46,116 nt of DNA from Ignavibacteria bacterium (GTDB lineage: Bacteria; Bacteroidota; Ignavibacteria; Kapaibacteriales; UBA4661): positions 1 through 46,116 of the forward strand of contig CANHDJ010000026.1 of NCBI GenBank assembly GCA_947459425.1, read 5' to 3'. The notes under the pieces are model-generated. The model was not told the origin of the DNA, did not search any database, and saw nothing but the letters and a program-made list of their open reading frames with translations. Positions 8,136-16,650 of the stretch are shown in pieces (within the stretch, counting starts at the first letter, position 1; the number at the start of each line of letters is the position of its first letter). The position numbers and the translations under genes were made by a program.

Positions 8136-9161
8136 ATGCGTTTTTTCCTTACCTTTCTTATCATATCCAATTTGTGTGCGCTTCTTGCTCCTTGCCCCAT
8201 GACAGCGCAGCCGCCCTATTCGGGAACAATCTTTTTCGACCCTGATATTATCACTCCTGCCGACCCTTCCGCCATCCAAAGCACAACCTATACAGGGCGC
8301 GGAACCCGCACCGTGTTTGACCGCCGAAGCGCTCGGTTTGAAGCGATCAATGCCTATCTTTTTGCCATCGTTTGGAATGACGGTTTGCGCACCGAAGCCC
8401 AGATAAATCCTGAGTTTGGAAGCATTGCTGCGGCAACGGTGGAAGCAGAAAAATACGGGCGAATCGTCGGGCAACTGCCATACTCCCTACGTGTCAATAT
8501 CCGCGCACTCTGGATACATCAAGGCGTACAGCCGTTTGGCGGTGGTAATTATTCCATCCTTATCCATACTGGGCAGACAACACTCTATGAAAAAGATGGT
8601 ATTCTGGAAGAAACCTTGATCCATGAGGCTGCCCATACGTCGTTAGATTCTGCTCATGCGGCTTCTCAGGGCTGGCTAGCCGCACAACGCCAAGACCCTG
8701 CGTTTATTTCCACCTACGCGGCGGAGAACCCCACTCGTGAGGACATTGCCGAAAGTTTCCTCCCATGGCTGGCAGTGCGGCACAGGCGCTCGCGCATTTC
8801 CGCAACGGATTTTGACAAAATCACGAGGGCAATTCCCCGACGTTTAGCCTATTTCGACAACCAACGATTGAGCCTCCAGCCTATGGTAACATCGACATCC
8901 GTTGCTATGCAGTCTAACGACGAATGCGTCTTGATTTCCCCCAATCCGTCAGAGGGCAAGAGCGTTTTTATCACAACCGACCTGGGGAGCGCTTCTGCAT
9001 TGCTCCAAGTTATTTCCATGAGCGGGAGCGTAGTGATCACAAGAAATCTTCTCGGCGAGGCGAATATGATTGATGTGGAAGGCATTCCACAAGGCTCATA
9101 TTTGCTGGTGATCACGACTCCGAAGGGGGAAAAACACATAAAAAAATGGATAAAAAACTAA
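8136..9161 (+). CDS. Secreted zincin-like protein with T9SS C-terminal sorting domain
   Basis: 341 residues. A signal peptide covers about 1-24 (hydrophobic stretch ending MTAQ). The central domain carries IHEAAHTSLDSAH at 162-174, a zinc HExxH motif with His163, Glu164 and His167. Downstream REDIAESF places Glu206 as a plausible third ligand, as in gluzincin-type proteins. Residues about 260-341 are a type A T9SS sorting domain: an SPNPSEG entry motif, beta-strands, GSYLLVI, and a basic C-terminus (KKWIKN). The protein is predicted to cross the outer membrane through the type IX machinery and be attached or released. Substrate unknown; proteolysis is inferred from the motif only. Its last 16 bases overlap the next gene, suggesting co-transcription. 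Confidence 0.75.
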   Translation: MRFFLTFLIISNLCALLAPCPMTAQPPYSGTIFFDPDIITPADPSAIQSTTYTGRGTRTVFDRRSARFEAINAYLFAIVWNDGLRTEAQINPEFGSIAAATVEAEKYGRIVGQLPYSLRVNIRALWIHQGVQPFGGGNYSILIHTGQTTLYEKDGILEETLIHEAAHTSLDSAHAASQGWLAAQRQDPAFISTYAAENPTREDIAESFLPWLAVRHRRSRISATDFDKITRAIPRRLAYFDNQRLSLQPMVTSTSVAMQSNDECVLISPNPSEGKSVFITTDLGSASALLQVISMSGSVVITRNLLGEANMIDVEGIPQGSYLLVITTPKGEKHIKKWIKN

Positions 9162-10219
9162 CATCATCCACCATACCCCTTACAATCATGGAAATCGGCA
9201 TTGACAGCTTTGTTTCGGCATTTTTAGATGATGCTTCCCGTGCAAGACTGCGCCCCGAAGACGCTATGAGCCAAATTCTTGAGCGCATCGAATTTGCGGA
9301 TTCCGTCGGACTGGATGTTTTCGGCATTGGCGAGCATCATCGCAAAGAGTTCTTGGATTCCGCTCCGGCGGTGATTCTTGGCGCGGCGGCGGCTCGCACA
9401 AAAAACATTCGCCTCACAAGCGCCGTAACGGTGCTGTCGGCAGCAGACCCCGTGCGGGCGTTTCAAAATTTCGCCACACTGGATTTGATTTCTCGCGGTC
9501 GCATTGAAATGGTCGTCGGACGCGGCTCGTTTATTGAAGCATTCCCGCTTTTTGGCTTGAATCTGCACGATTACGATGAGCTTTTTTCGGAAAAACTTGA
9601 ACTCCTTCTGCAACTGCGTGATGCAGAATTTGTCCACTGGTCAGGCAAATTCCGCCCCGCTCTGACGGGACAAGGCGTATATCCGCGCCCCATTCAAAAC
9701 CCGCTCCCCATCTGGCTTGGTGTAGGTGGTACGCCGGCATCGTTTGTTCGCGCCGGATTGCTTGGTTTGCCGCTCATGGTGGCAATTATTGGCGGAGAAA
9801 CGCACCGTTTTCGCCCGTTGGTGGAAAAATACCGCGAAGCAGGTTTGAGAGCCGGACATCCTCCGGAGGCGCTCAAAGTCGGCTTACACTCTCTTGGCTA
9901 CGTCGCCGAAACACGCGAAAAAGCTACGAATGATTTCTTTCCGGGCTATGCCGAATCATTCACCAACATCGGCAAAGAGCGCGGCTGGGGGGCAGTGACC
10001 CGCGACCACTTCGACGCACAAACCACGCCCTTGGGAGCGATTTTAGTGGGCGACCCCGATGAAATAGCCGAGCGGATACTTCGGCACAGCAAGGCTCTGG
10101 GCGGGATTTCACGGATAACCTTTCAAATGGATATTGCCTCGCTGCCCCACGAAAAACTCATGCGTTCGATTGAGCTTCTCGGCACCCGTGTTGCGCCGAT
10201 ATTGCGGGCTGCGCATTGA
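9146..10219 (+). CDS. LLM-class (luciferase-like) flavin-dependent oxidoreductase
   Basis: 357 residues with the bacterial luciferase-like TIM-barrel pattern: FADSVGLDVFGIGEHH near the N-terminus, SAPAVILGAAAARTKNIRL, then GRGSFIEAFPLFG and PLPIWLGVGG. These match LLM monooxygenases of the Atu2307/SP_0267 type, cytoplasmic enzymes using reduced flavin; the substrate is not predictable. The ATG at 9146 overlaps the previous gene by 16 bp and has a purine-rich stretch (AAGGGGGAA) upstream. ATG 9188 (MEIGIDSF) would start exactly at the first beta-strand and is an alternative. No partner flavin reductase is seen nearby. Confidence 0.88.
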   Translation: MDKKLTSSTIPLTIMEIGIDSFVSAFLDDASRARLRPEDAMSQILERIEFADSVGLDVFGIGEHHRKEFLDSAPAVILGAAAARTKNIRLTSAVTVLSAADPVRAFQNFATLDLISRGRIEMVVGRGSFIEAFPLFGLNLHDYDELFSEKLELLLQLRDAEFVHWSGKFRPALTGQGVYPRPIQNPLPIWLGVGGTPASFVRAGLLGLPLMVAIIGGETHRFRPLVEKYREAGLRAGHPPEALKVGLHSLGYVAETREKATNDFFPGYAESFTNIGKERGWGAVTRDHFDAQTTPLGAILVGDPDEIAERILRHSKALGGISRITFQMDIASLPHEKLMRSIELLGTRVAPILRAAH

Positions 10220-10294
10220 TTCTGGGCTTTGCCAATGGAAAAACTTCAGATTGATGGTAAAAAGTTGACAAAGAGTTTTTTTACGAGGAACTGC

Positions 10295-11809
10295 ATGATT
10301 ACAAGACTTCGCCGTTTTCTCCATTCGGACATCGAAATTGTTCCGCCGGAAATCCGTGCAGAATTTCGCCGAGAAATGAGCGTTGTGAACATCCGCCGAA
10401 TGAGCATCGTTTCATGGGTGATTGTGATGGCAAACATCGTTTTTATCATCACTATTGATGCGCTGAATCTCTTGCACCTCGACAACTCTGCACGAATTAT
10501 CGCTTCTATTATGCACAGTATGATGCTGTGTATTGCTCTTGGCGTGATTGTGTTGCAACGACGCTTCAGCTCGCTTCAAGTTGAGGAGATGCAGCCTTTA
10601 CACTACCGGATGGGAATCATCCTTCCGACGCTTCTTTTGGTTTTTCCAACGATTTTGATGTACTTTATCGTCATCAATAAGGCAAATCCTGCCGCTCCTT
10701 ATGCAGCAGTGCTGACGCTCTGGGGCGCGGGCTTGATGATAGAATTTCGTTTTGCCGTGCGTGTTATTTTGCTCAATAACGCCGCATTTTACGCCATGAT
10801 GTGGTATGCCCACACGCAACAGCCGATAAATCTTGGCTTGGAAGGCTTTTTTTCGGTCGAACTGATGACCATCGGCGTACTTTTGGGAATGAGCTTAAAT
10901 TTTCGGAAAAACGCTGAAGAATTTGTCCAGCGCAAGCATATTGAATTTGAACGCAATCGCATTGCCGCCCTTAATGACGAAATTGCCGCCGCTTACGAAG
11001 AAGCAGAGGTGCTGAATACGAATCTCGCTAACACTTTACGTGCATTAGAACACGAGCAGCAAACATCAGAACGGCTTTTGCTCAATATTTTGCCCAGCTC
11101 CATTGCCGACCGCATGAAATCAGGCGAAACCACGATTGCCGAGCAGTTTGAAAGCGTAACGGTTTTGTTTGCCGATATTGTCGGTTTCACCAACCTTTCC
11201 GCCACACTAAAACCACAAGAATTAGTCTCGTTGCTTGACCAAATGTTCTCTGCTTTCGACGCTCTTGCCGAGCAGCACGGCATCGAAAAAATCAAAACCA
11301 TCGGCGACGCATACATGGCAGTCTGCGGCGTACCGGAAGCTACGGAGCGGCATACAGAGCGGATGCTGCATTTTGCTCTGGATATGCTGCGCGTCGTCGA
11401 AGCGGTCAATCAGAAGCAAAATCACCTGCTCCGCATTCGCATTGGTGTTCACACCGGAGAAGTTGTCGCCGGAGTAATTGGAAAACACAAATTCAGCTAC
11501 GACCTTTGGGGCGACACCGTGAACACCGCAAGCCGCATGGAATCGCACGGCGAAGCGGGACGGATACACGTTTCGGAAGAGGTGCGTAGGGCGTTGGAAG
11601 GTCATTCGTCATTAGACATTGATCGAGAGGAAGGTCATTTGTCATTAGACATTGGTCATTGGTCGCACGACAACACCAATGCACCAATGACCAATCCACC
11701 AATGACCAATGACCAATCCACCAACGACTTCCGCTTCGAGGAGCGCGGAGAAATGGAAATAAAGGGCAAAGGCATAATGAGAACATATTTTCTGATGAAA
11801 ACATTATAA
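10295..11809 (+). CDS. Six-TM-sensor class III adenylate cyclase with repeat-derived insertion
   Basis: 504 residues from ATG 10295, chosen because GAGGA lies a few bases upstream; TTG 10229 would add 22 unlikely residues. The N-terminal segment (VPPEIRAEF, NIRRM, IDALNL) aligns without gaps to that of the 4767 and 6452 cyclases, followed by about six membrane helices to residue 200. A coiled coil leads to LLLNILP and the catalytic domain 288-500. Residues Asp294, Lys334, Asp338, Asp403, Asn410 and Arg414 are all present, so ATP is the predicted substrate. Between about 436 and 478 lies a 43-residue insertion encoded by ACCAATG-type heptamers, in the same loop as the insertion in the cyclase at 200. 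The stop lies 20 bp before the next kinase gene, suggesting one transcript for both. Confidence 0.88.
   Translation: MITRLRRFLHSDIEIVPPEIRAEFRREMSVVNIRRMSIVSWVIVMANIVFIITIDALNLLHLDNSARIIASIMHSMMLCIALGVIVLQRRFSSLQVEEMQPLHYRMGIILPTLLLVFPTILMYFIVINKANPAAPYAAVLTLWGAGLMIEFRFAVRVILLNNAAFYAMMWYAHTQQPINLGLEGFFSVELMTIGVLLGMSLNFRKNAEEFVQRKHIEFERNRIAALNDEIAAAYEEAEVLNTNLANTLRALEHEQQTSERLLLNILPSSIADRMKSGETTIAEQFESVTVLFADIVGFTNLSATLKPQELVSLLDQMFSAFDALAEQHGIEKIKTIGDAYMAVCGVPEATERHTERMLHFALDMLRVVEAVNQKQNHLLRIRIGVHTGEVVAGVIGKHKFSYDLWGDTVNTASRMESHGEAGRIHVSEEVRRALEGHSSLDIDREEGHLSLDIGHWSHDNTNAPMTNPPMTNDQSTNDFRFEERGEMEIKGKGIMRTYFLMKTL
11600..11728 (+). repeat. Heptamer repeat tract inserted in frame in the cyclase gene
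   Basis: Holds two degenerate copies of GGTCATT-GTCATTAGACATTG (from 11600 and from 11633), then ACCAATGCACCAATGACCAAT and further ATGACCA units up to 11728. The left part reads GGTCATT and the right part its complement ACCAATG, so the tract is roughly palindromic overall. It is translated without a stop as a Ser/Asp/Asn/Thr-rich loop. Related copies are at 1688-1752, 13886-13906 and 45918-45944. Confidence 0.85.
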
Positions 11810-11829
11810 TTGTTTGTTACTTTAGAGCA

Positions 11830-13881
11830 ATGCTCACCAACCACTGCATATTGACGCGATTGATGCTTTTTGCCAGCATCACCACCGCGCTCTTCCTGCC
11901 CACACCAACTCCATTTGGTGCGGTGTTGCTCCATGCGCAACAATCAACGCTGCCGACTGACACAACAACCATCAATCGCCTCAATGCCCTTGCCGAGAGC
12001 TATGCTGCTCAAGGCGATGATGTGAAAGATACAGCGTTTTTCTACGCCAAGCGTGCTTTTTCCCTTGCAGAGCGCATCGGCTATAAGCGTGGTATGGCAG
12101 AAGCTCTTGCCACGCTTGCCTACCGCTATAATCTGGATGGAAAAATTGAGCAAGGACTGGAATTTGGATTTAAGCAGCTTCAACTTGCCGAAGAACTTGG
12201 CGACAAACGCCTGATTGCACGAGGTCTCATCAGTATTGGGTTTGCTGCCGGACAACAATCTCGCGCCGATAGCGCGGCTATATGGGATGCGAGAGCGCGC
12301 CTGCTCAAAGCACTGGCAATCTCCTCTGAACTCCGTGATAGTCTGCTCATAACATTTTGCTACAATTCTCTTGGTCGCCTTTCTCGCATGGCAGGGGAAC
12401 AGCAATCGGCACAACAATACCACGAAAAAGCATTGGCGATTGGGGAAAAACTTGCCAGTCTTGAGCAAACAAGTTGGGCGCTCCATAGCTTGGCAGCATT
12501 GGATGAATCGCAACAGCGTTATACCATTGCTCTCCAACGAGCAGTGCGTTCATTGGCACTACGAGAACAAAGCAAGCGCACATTTGCTATTGCAACCTCG
12601 CTCAGATTGGTGGGACATATCCACTTGAAGATGCGGAATTTTAGTGCGGCAAAGCGTTTTGCCGAGCGGAGTATTGGCATGAGTAAAAGTTTAGACGGCT
12701 TGTTTTTGGTAAAAATGCAATCGTATCAACTCCTCGCCGATGCAAATACCGCCTTGAAACAGCCAACCGAAGCGCTCTCGGCTTTCAAAAGCTATACCGC
12801 CATCAAAGATTCCGCAGCCGCTATTGAGGCAAAAAATAATATTCTCCAACTCCAAGCACATATTGACCGTGAGCGCAAAGACCATGAACAATCCTTGCTT
12901 GCACGGGAGGGCGCATTGCAAAAAGCCGTTATTGAACGGCAATATGCTCTTGGAATATTTGTCATCGGATGCGCTTTGCTGCTCAGTATTCTTGTGGTGA
13001 TACTCTGGCGAAACAATCATCACAAAAAGCAGCAGAATGAGGAGCTTTCAAGCGCTTACCGTGAAATTCGACAACAGCAAGAAATATTGGAATCGCAAGC
13101 ACAAGAAATCGAACTGACCAATACCCAATTACAGGAAATCAATGAAACGCTCCAAGCCTCTAATATTGCCCTCGACGAAGCCAATACCTTCAAACTCAAT
13201 ATGCTCAGTATTGCGGCGCACGACCTGAAAAATCCGCTTCATACCATTGCCAATTTTGCCGAACTTCTTCAAGAAGATGCCTCACCCAATGAAAACAGCA
13301 GAACGAATGAGTTTGCGGGGCGTATCGTTCGCATTTGCCAGCGAATGTTGACGCTCATTCACGACCTTCTCGAAACCGCCGCACACGATTTGGGAAAAAT
13401 GACGCTCCAAAATGAACCCGTGAATCTGAGCGATCTCGCCATTGCCGTCACCGAGCAGTATGCGACACAAGCCCAAGAAAAGGATCAGACCATTATCGTC
13501 GAAAATCAGGAAGAATGCTGGGTGGAGGGCGATGTGCAACGGCTATATCAAGTATTGGACAACCTTGTATCGAATGCCATCAAATATTCCCCTTTTGGCA
13601 AACGTATTTGGCTTACCCTCAGCATACCTGCGAATCAAGGAATCACCAGGCTCTCGGTCAAAGATGAAGGACCAGGCATGAGCGATGACGATAAAAGCAA
13701 AGCATTTGTCATGTTCCAGCGCCTGAGTGCAGAAGCAACGGGTGGCGAAAGTTCAACCGGAATAGGACTGGCACTCGTCAAGCAAATCGTGGAACTGCAC
13801 GGCGGCACGATTTCCATCGTGAGCGAGTTCGGACATGGGGCGGAATTTATTGTTGAGCTACCGTGTTGGGCAAAATTGTAA
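11830..13881 (+). CDS. Periplasmic TPR sensor histidine kinase
   Basis: 683 residues. A signal peptide covers about 1-36, TPR-like repeats about 45-330 are predicted periplasmic, a transmembrane helix spans 372-393, a coiled coil 395-450, and a kinase core completes it. The phosphoacceptor is His464 (AAHDLKNPL). The ATPase domain shows the N box with Asn582 (NLVSNAIKYS), G1 DEGPG at 612-616 and G2 STGIGLALVK. The repeats suggest peptide or protein sensing, but the ligand is unknown. It follows an adenylate cyclase gene by 20 bp, so cAMP and phosphorelay outputs may be co-expressed. No receiver domain is fused; a partner regulator must lie elsewhere. The coiled coil shares the adaptor sequence found in the cyclases. 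Confidence 0.9.
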   Translation: MLTNHCILTRLMLFASITTALFLPTPTPFGAVLLHAQQSTLPTDTTTINRLNALAESYAAQGDDVKDTAFFYAKRAFSLAERIGYKRGMAEALATLAYRYNLDGKIEQGLEFGFKQLQLAEELGDKRLIARGLISIGFAAGQQSRADSAAIWDARARLLKALAISSELRDSLLITFCYNSLGRLSRMAGEQQSAQQYHEKALAIGEKLASLEQTSWALHSLAALDESQQRYTIALQRAVRSLALREQSKRTFAIATSLRLVGHIHLKMRNFSAAKRFAERSIGMSKSLDGLFLVKMQSYQLLADANTALKQPTEALSAFKSYTAIKDSAAAIEAKNNILQLQAHIDRERKDHEQSLLAREGALQKAVIERQYALGIFVIGCALLLSILVVILWRNNHHKKQQNEELSSAYREIRQQQEILESQAQEIELTNTQLQEINETLQASNIALDEANTFKLNMLSIAAHDLKNPLHTIANFAELLQEDASPNENSRTNEFAGRIVRICQRMLTLIHDLLETAAHDLGKMTLQNEPVNLSDLAIAVTEQYATQAQEKDQTIIVENQEECWVEGDVQRLYQVLDNLVSNAIKYSPFGKRIWLTLSIPANQGITRLSVKDEGPGMSDDDKSKAFVMFQRLSAEATGGESSTGIGLALVKQIVELHGGTISIVSEFGHGAEFIVELPCWAKL

Positions 13882-13885
13882 CGTT

Positions 13886-13906
13886 ATGACCAATGCACCA
13901 ACAACC
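13886..13906 (+). repeat. Short heptamer repeat copy after the kinase gene
   Basis: ATGACCAATGCACCAACAAC begins five bases after the stop of the kinase at 11830. It is a minimal copy of the ACCAATG-type repeat seen at 1688, 11600 and 45918. The rest of the 137-bp gap before the next gene shows no clear signal. Confidence 0.6.
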
Positions 13907-14018
13907 AAAAATATTTCCTTTTTGTGGTCTTTTTGTGGGAGAACACGCGGCTTTTCACTAAATTACCAACCAATCTACTTCCCGCGCTTGCTGTTTCCGA
14001 TCACCCTTGGCATATTCT

Positions 14019-16586
14019 ATGAGAATGCTCGTACCGCAACGCTTTTCCTGCTGCCTGTGTACCGCCTTACTACTGACGACACAAGCAATACTGCTTTACG
14101 CACAAGCACCGGGTGGGACGGGCAGCGTTCTTGACAGCCTTCGGCGTGAGTATCAACGGCGCACCGCCCAAGGCACTAAGCCTGATACCGCCTTGTTTTC
14201 TCTCTGCTATCACCTTGCCCACGAACTCAGCGACCGCCAGCCCGATTCCGCAATTATGTTTTCCCGGCAAGCACTTCACATTGCCAACGAACTCAATGAC
14301 AGCACCGCCATAGCGCGTGTTTACTATGCTGCGGGGTATGCCCACAAAAATCGCGGGCAGTTTTCCGTGTCGGTCGAGTATCATCTTATCGGACTCAAAA
14401 TCGCCGAAAGCCGCTCCGATACTCAGCTTATTATTCGCAATAGCAATGGACTTGGTATCGCGTATATGGCGCAGCGCCGCTATAACGAGGCACGACCATA
14501 TTTCCTGCGGGCTTTAGCACTTGGGGAACGGATGGGGAGAAAAAAATCTATTGCCAGCACCATTAACAATCTTGGCTACATCCTCTGGCGTTTGCGCGAG
14601 TACGATAGCGCTCTTGCCTACCACGCGCGCTCACTGGCTCTTGCAGAAGAGGCGCGAGACACGCTCAGTATCGGGATTTCCTATATCAATTTTGGTGTTT
14701 GTTATCAAGGCAAACGTGATTTTGTGCAGGCTTTGAGTTATTTTGACAAAGCGCTCACGATTCACCGCCGCTTGGGAAATTCTCGCAATGAAATGCTCAC
14801 GCTCTACTACACCGGTTCGACGTTGCATGATATGAAGCGCCATAGCGAGGCACTGCCCTACTTGACGACGGCGCTGCAAATGGCAGATTTACTCAAAATG
14901 CACTCCACACTTCAAGATGCCTACAATATTCTCGCAGAAACCTACACAGCGCTTGGGCGGCACAGCGAAGCCACCGAAGCCATGAGGCGCTATGCCGCCG
15001 TGAAAGATTCGCTCTACACCACCGAAAGCGCACAGCAAATCGCCGCCATGCAAACCCAATACGAAAGCGAGAAAAAAGACAAGCAAATCCAACTTCTCCG
15101 CCAAGAACGAGAACAAGAGAATTTTGCGCGAATGCTTTATGGTATAGGACTGGCACTATCACTCGTTTTTGCGGCAGTCTTGGTGTATCTCAATCGGCAA
15201 AAAGGCAGTGCCAATCAGGAGGTATTGCGGCAAAAAAACATCTTGGAAGAACAGGCAAAAGAAATCGAACTTGCCAATACCAAACTCCACGAAAGCAACC
15301 TCCAACTGCACGAACTCAATACGTCCATCGAAGATAAAGTGACCGAACTCGAAACCATTGATACGATTGTGCAATGTATCAATAGCGAAGTATCCCTCAC
15401 AAAATTACTTCCAATGCTCTTGGAACAAGGCAGTGCCTTGGTTCCTAGTGTCGAGAAGAGTTCAATTTTGATGCTAGACGAAACTATCAACACCTACGGC
15501 TTTGTTGCACTGAACGGCTACGTTATGGAGGAGCTTCAGCATTTGCGCTTTTCGCCGAGCCAAATTCGGGAGCAGTATATTCACACCAAACCGATTGTTG
15601 ATGGGGTCTATATTTTGCGCGAGTACAATACGAAGGCTGTTGATGGAGCTGATTTCACCAATGAGCCGCCCCAATGCTCGCTTGTGATGACGATTTCTCT
15701 TCAAGACGATGTTCCCGAAGGCATTCTCTTTTTCGATAATTTTTCCTCGCCCAATGCCTTCTCCAGCTCTGATATTGACCGCTTTCGGCGTTTTCGTAAG
15801 CACGTGATTACGGCGTTTGCGAAGGCAAAAATTGTGAACTTGATTCAGGATTCCGCCTTGCAACTTTCGGCTCAAAACCAGCGTTTGCAAGAACTCAACA
15901 CCGAAAAAAATGAGTTTTTGGGCATTGCTGCCCATGACATGAAAAGCCCACTGGCGGGTATTATGATTAGTGTTGGCTTGCTTCGGCGGCATCATGCGAA
16001 AATGAACGTGGACGAAATGCTGAAGATTTTTTCCGCTATCGAACACACCGTACAGCGCATGAGCGGCATTATCTCCAATTTACTGGACATCAACGCGATT
16101 GAAACAGGCAAAATGAACCTTCGTTTCACACAATTCGACATCAATCCGATTATTCGGCAAGTCTTGAGCGATTATCACGACCGCGCCGAAGCAAAAACTA
16201 TTGCCCTGCTCTTTACGCCCGATGCGGAGAACATCAGTGTTTATGCCGATGCTGGCGCATTAGCACAAGTCATTGACAACCTTGTTTCCAATGCCGTGAA
16301 ATATTCGCCCTTGGGCAAAAGTGTCACCATCCGACTCTATCAACAGTCAGATGGAATACGCTTGGAGGTTCACGATGAAGGAAAAGGCATTAAGCGCGAG
16401 GAAATGCAAAAACTTTTCGGTAAATTTGTTCGGCTCTCCACAAAACCCACAGGCGGGGAAGATAGTACAGGTCTGGGCTTGAGCATCGTGAAGCGCCTTG
16501 TCGAGGCAATGAATGGCACGGTCTGGTGCGAATCAGAACTCGGGGTCGGCACGACGTTTATTGTGGAACTACCACAAGCATCGTAA
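14019..16586 (+). CDS. Periplasmic TPR sensor histidine kinase with cytoplasmic GAF domain
   Basis: 855 residues from ATG 14019; a TTG at 14007 and an ATG at 14025 are alternatives. A signal peptide (about 1-29, ending LLYAQA) precedes six or seven TPR-like repeats at about 45-330. A transmembrane helix spans 373-391, a coiled coil 395-440, a GAF-like domain about 440-605, and a kinase core follows. Phosphoacceptor His639 lies in AAHDMKSPL; Asn758 is in NLVSNAVKYS; G1 is DEGKG at 786-790; G2 is STGLGLSIVK. The architecture implies a periplasmic TPR input combined with a cytoplasmic small-molecule or redox input. It has no receiver. It lies in a run of three kinases and a LytTR regulator, all on the plus strand with short gaps. 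Confidence 0.9.
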   Translation: MRMLVPQRFSCCLCTALLLTTQAILLYAQAPGGTGSVLDSLRREYQRRTAQGTKPDTALFSLCYHLAHELSDRQPDSAIMFSRQALHIANELNDSTAIARVYYAAGYAHKNRGQFSVSVEYHLIGLKIAESRSDTQLIIRNSNGLGIAYMAQRRYNEARPYFLRALALGERMGRKKSIASTINNLGYILWRLREYDSALAYHARSLALAEEARDTLSIGISYINFGVCYQGKRDFVQALSYFDKALTIHRRLGNSRNEMLTLYYTGSTLHDMKRHSEALPYLTTALQMADLLKMHSTLQDAYNILAETYTALGRHSEATEAMRRYAAVKDSLYTTESAQQIAAMQTQYESEKKDKQIQLLRQEREQENFARMLYGIGLALSLVFAAVLVYLNRQKGSANQEVLRQKNILEEQAKEIELANTKLHESNLQLHELNTSIEDKVTELETIDTIVQCINSEVSLTKLLPMLLEQGSALVPSVEKSSILMLDETINTYGFVALNGYVMEELQHLRFSPSQIREQYIHTKPIVDGVYILREYNTKAVDGADFTNEPPQCSLVMTISLQDDVPEGILFFDNFSSPNAFSSSDIDRFRRFRKHVITAFAKAKIVNLIQDSALQLSAQNQRLQELNTEKNEFLGIAAHDMKSPLAGIMISVGLLRRHHAKMNVDEMLKIFSAIEHTVQRMSGIISNLLDINAIETGKMNLRFTQFDINPIIRQVLSDYHDRAEAKTIALLFTPDAENISVYADAGALAQVIDNLVSNAVKYSPLGKSVTIRLYQQSDGIRLEVHDEGKGIKREEMQKLFGKFVRLSTKPTGGEDSTGLGLSIVKRLVEAMNGTVWCESELGVGTTFIVELPQAS

Positions 16587-16650
16587 GCGTTTAGACAATT
16601 AGTGACCATCATTACTGCACTATCGGCAACGCCGAAGGATATAAAACTAC

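Noticed and set aside
11600..11728. Replication iterons from the heptamer tract
   Set aside because: The units lie inside a coding gene, spacing is irregular, and there is no rep gene or DnaA-box cluster.
200..11809. Guanylate cyclases
   Set aside because: GTP-specific enzymes have Glu and Cys/Ser at the two base-recognition positions; all six here have Lys (EKIKTIGD) and Asp (YDLWGD), the ATP pattern.
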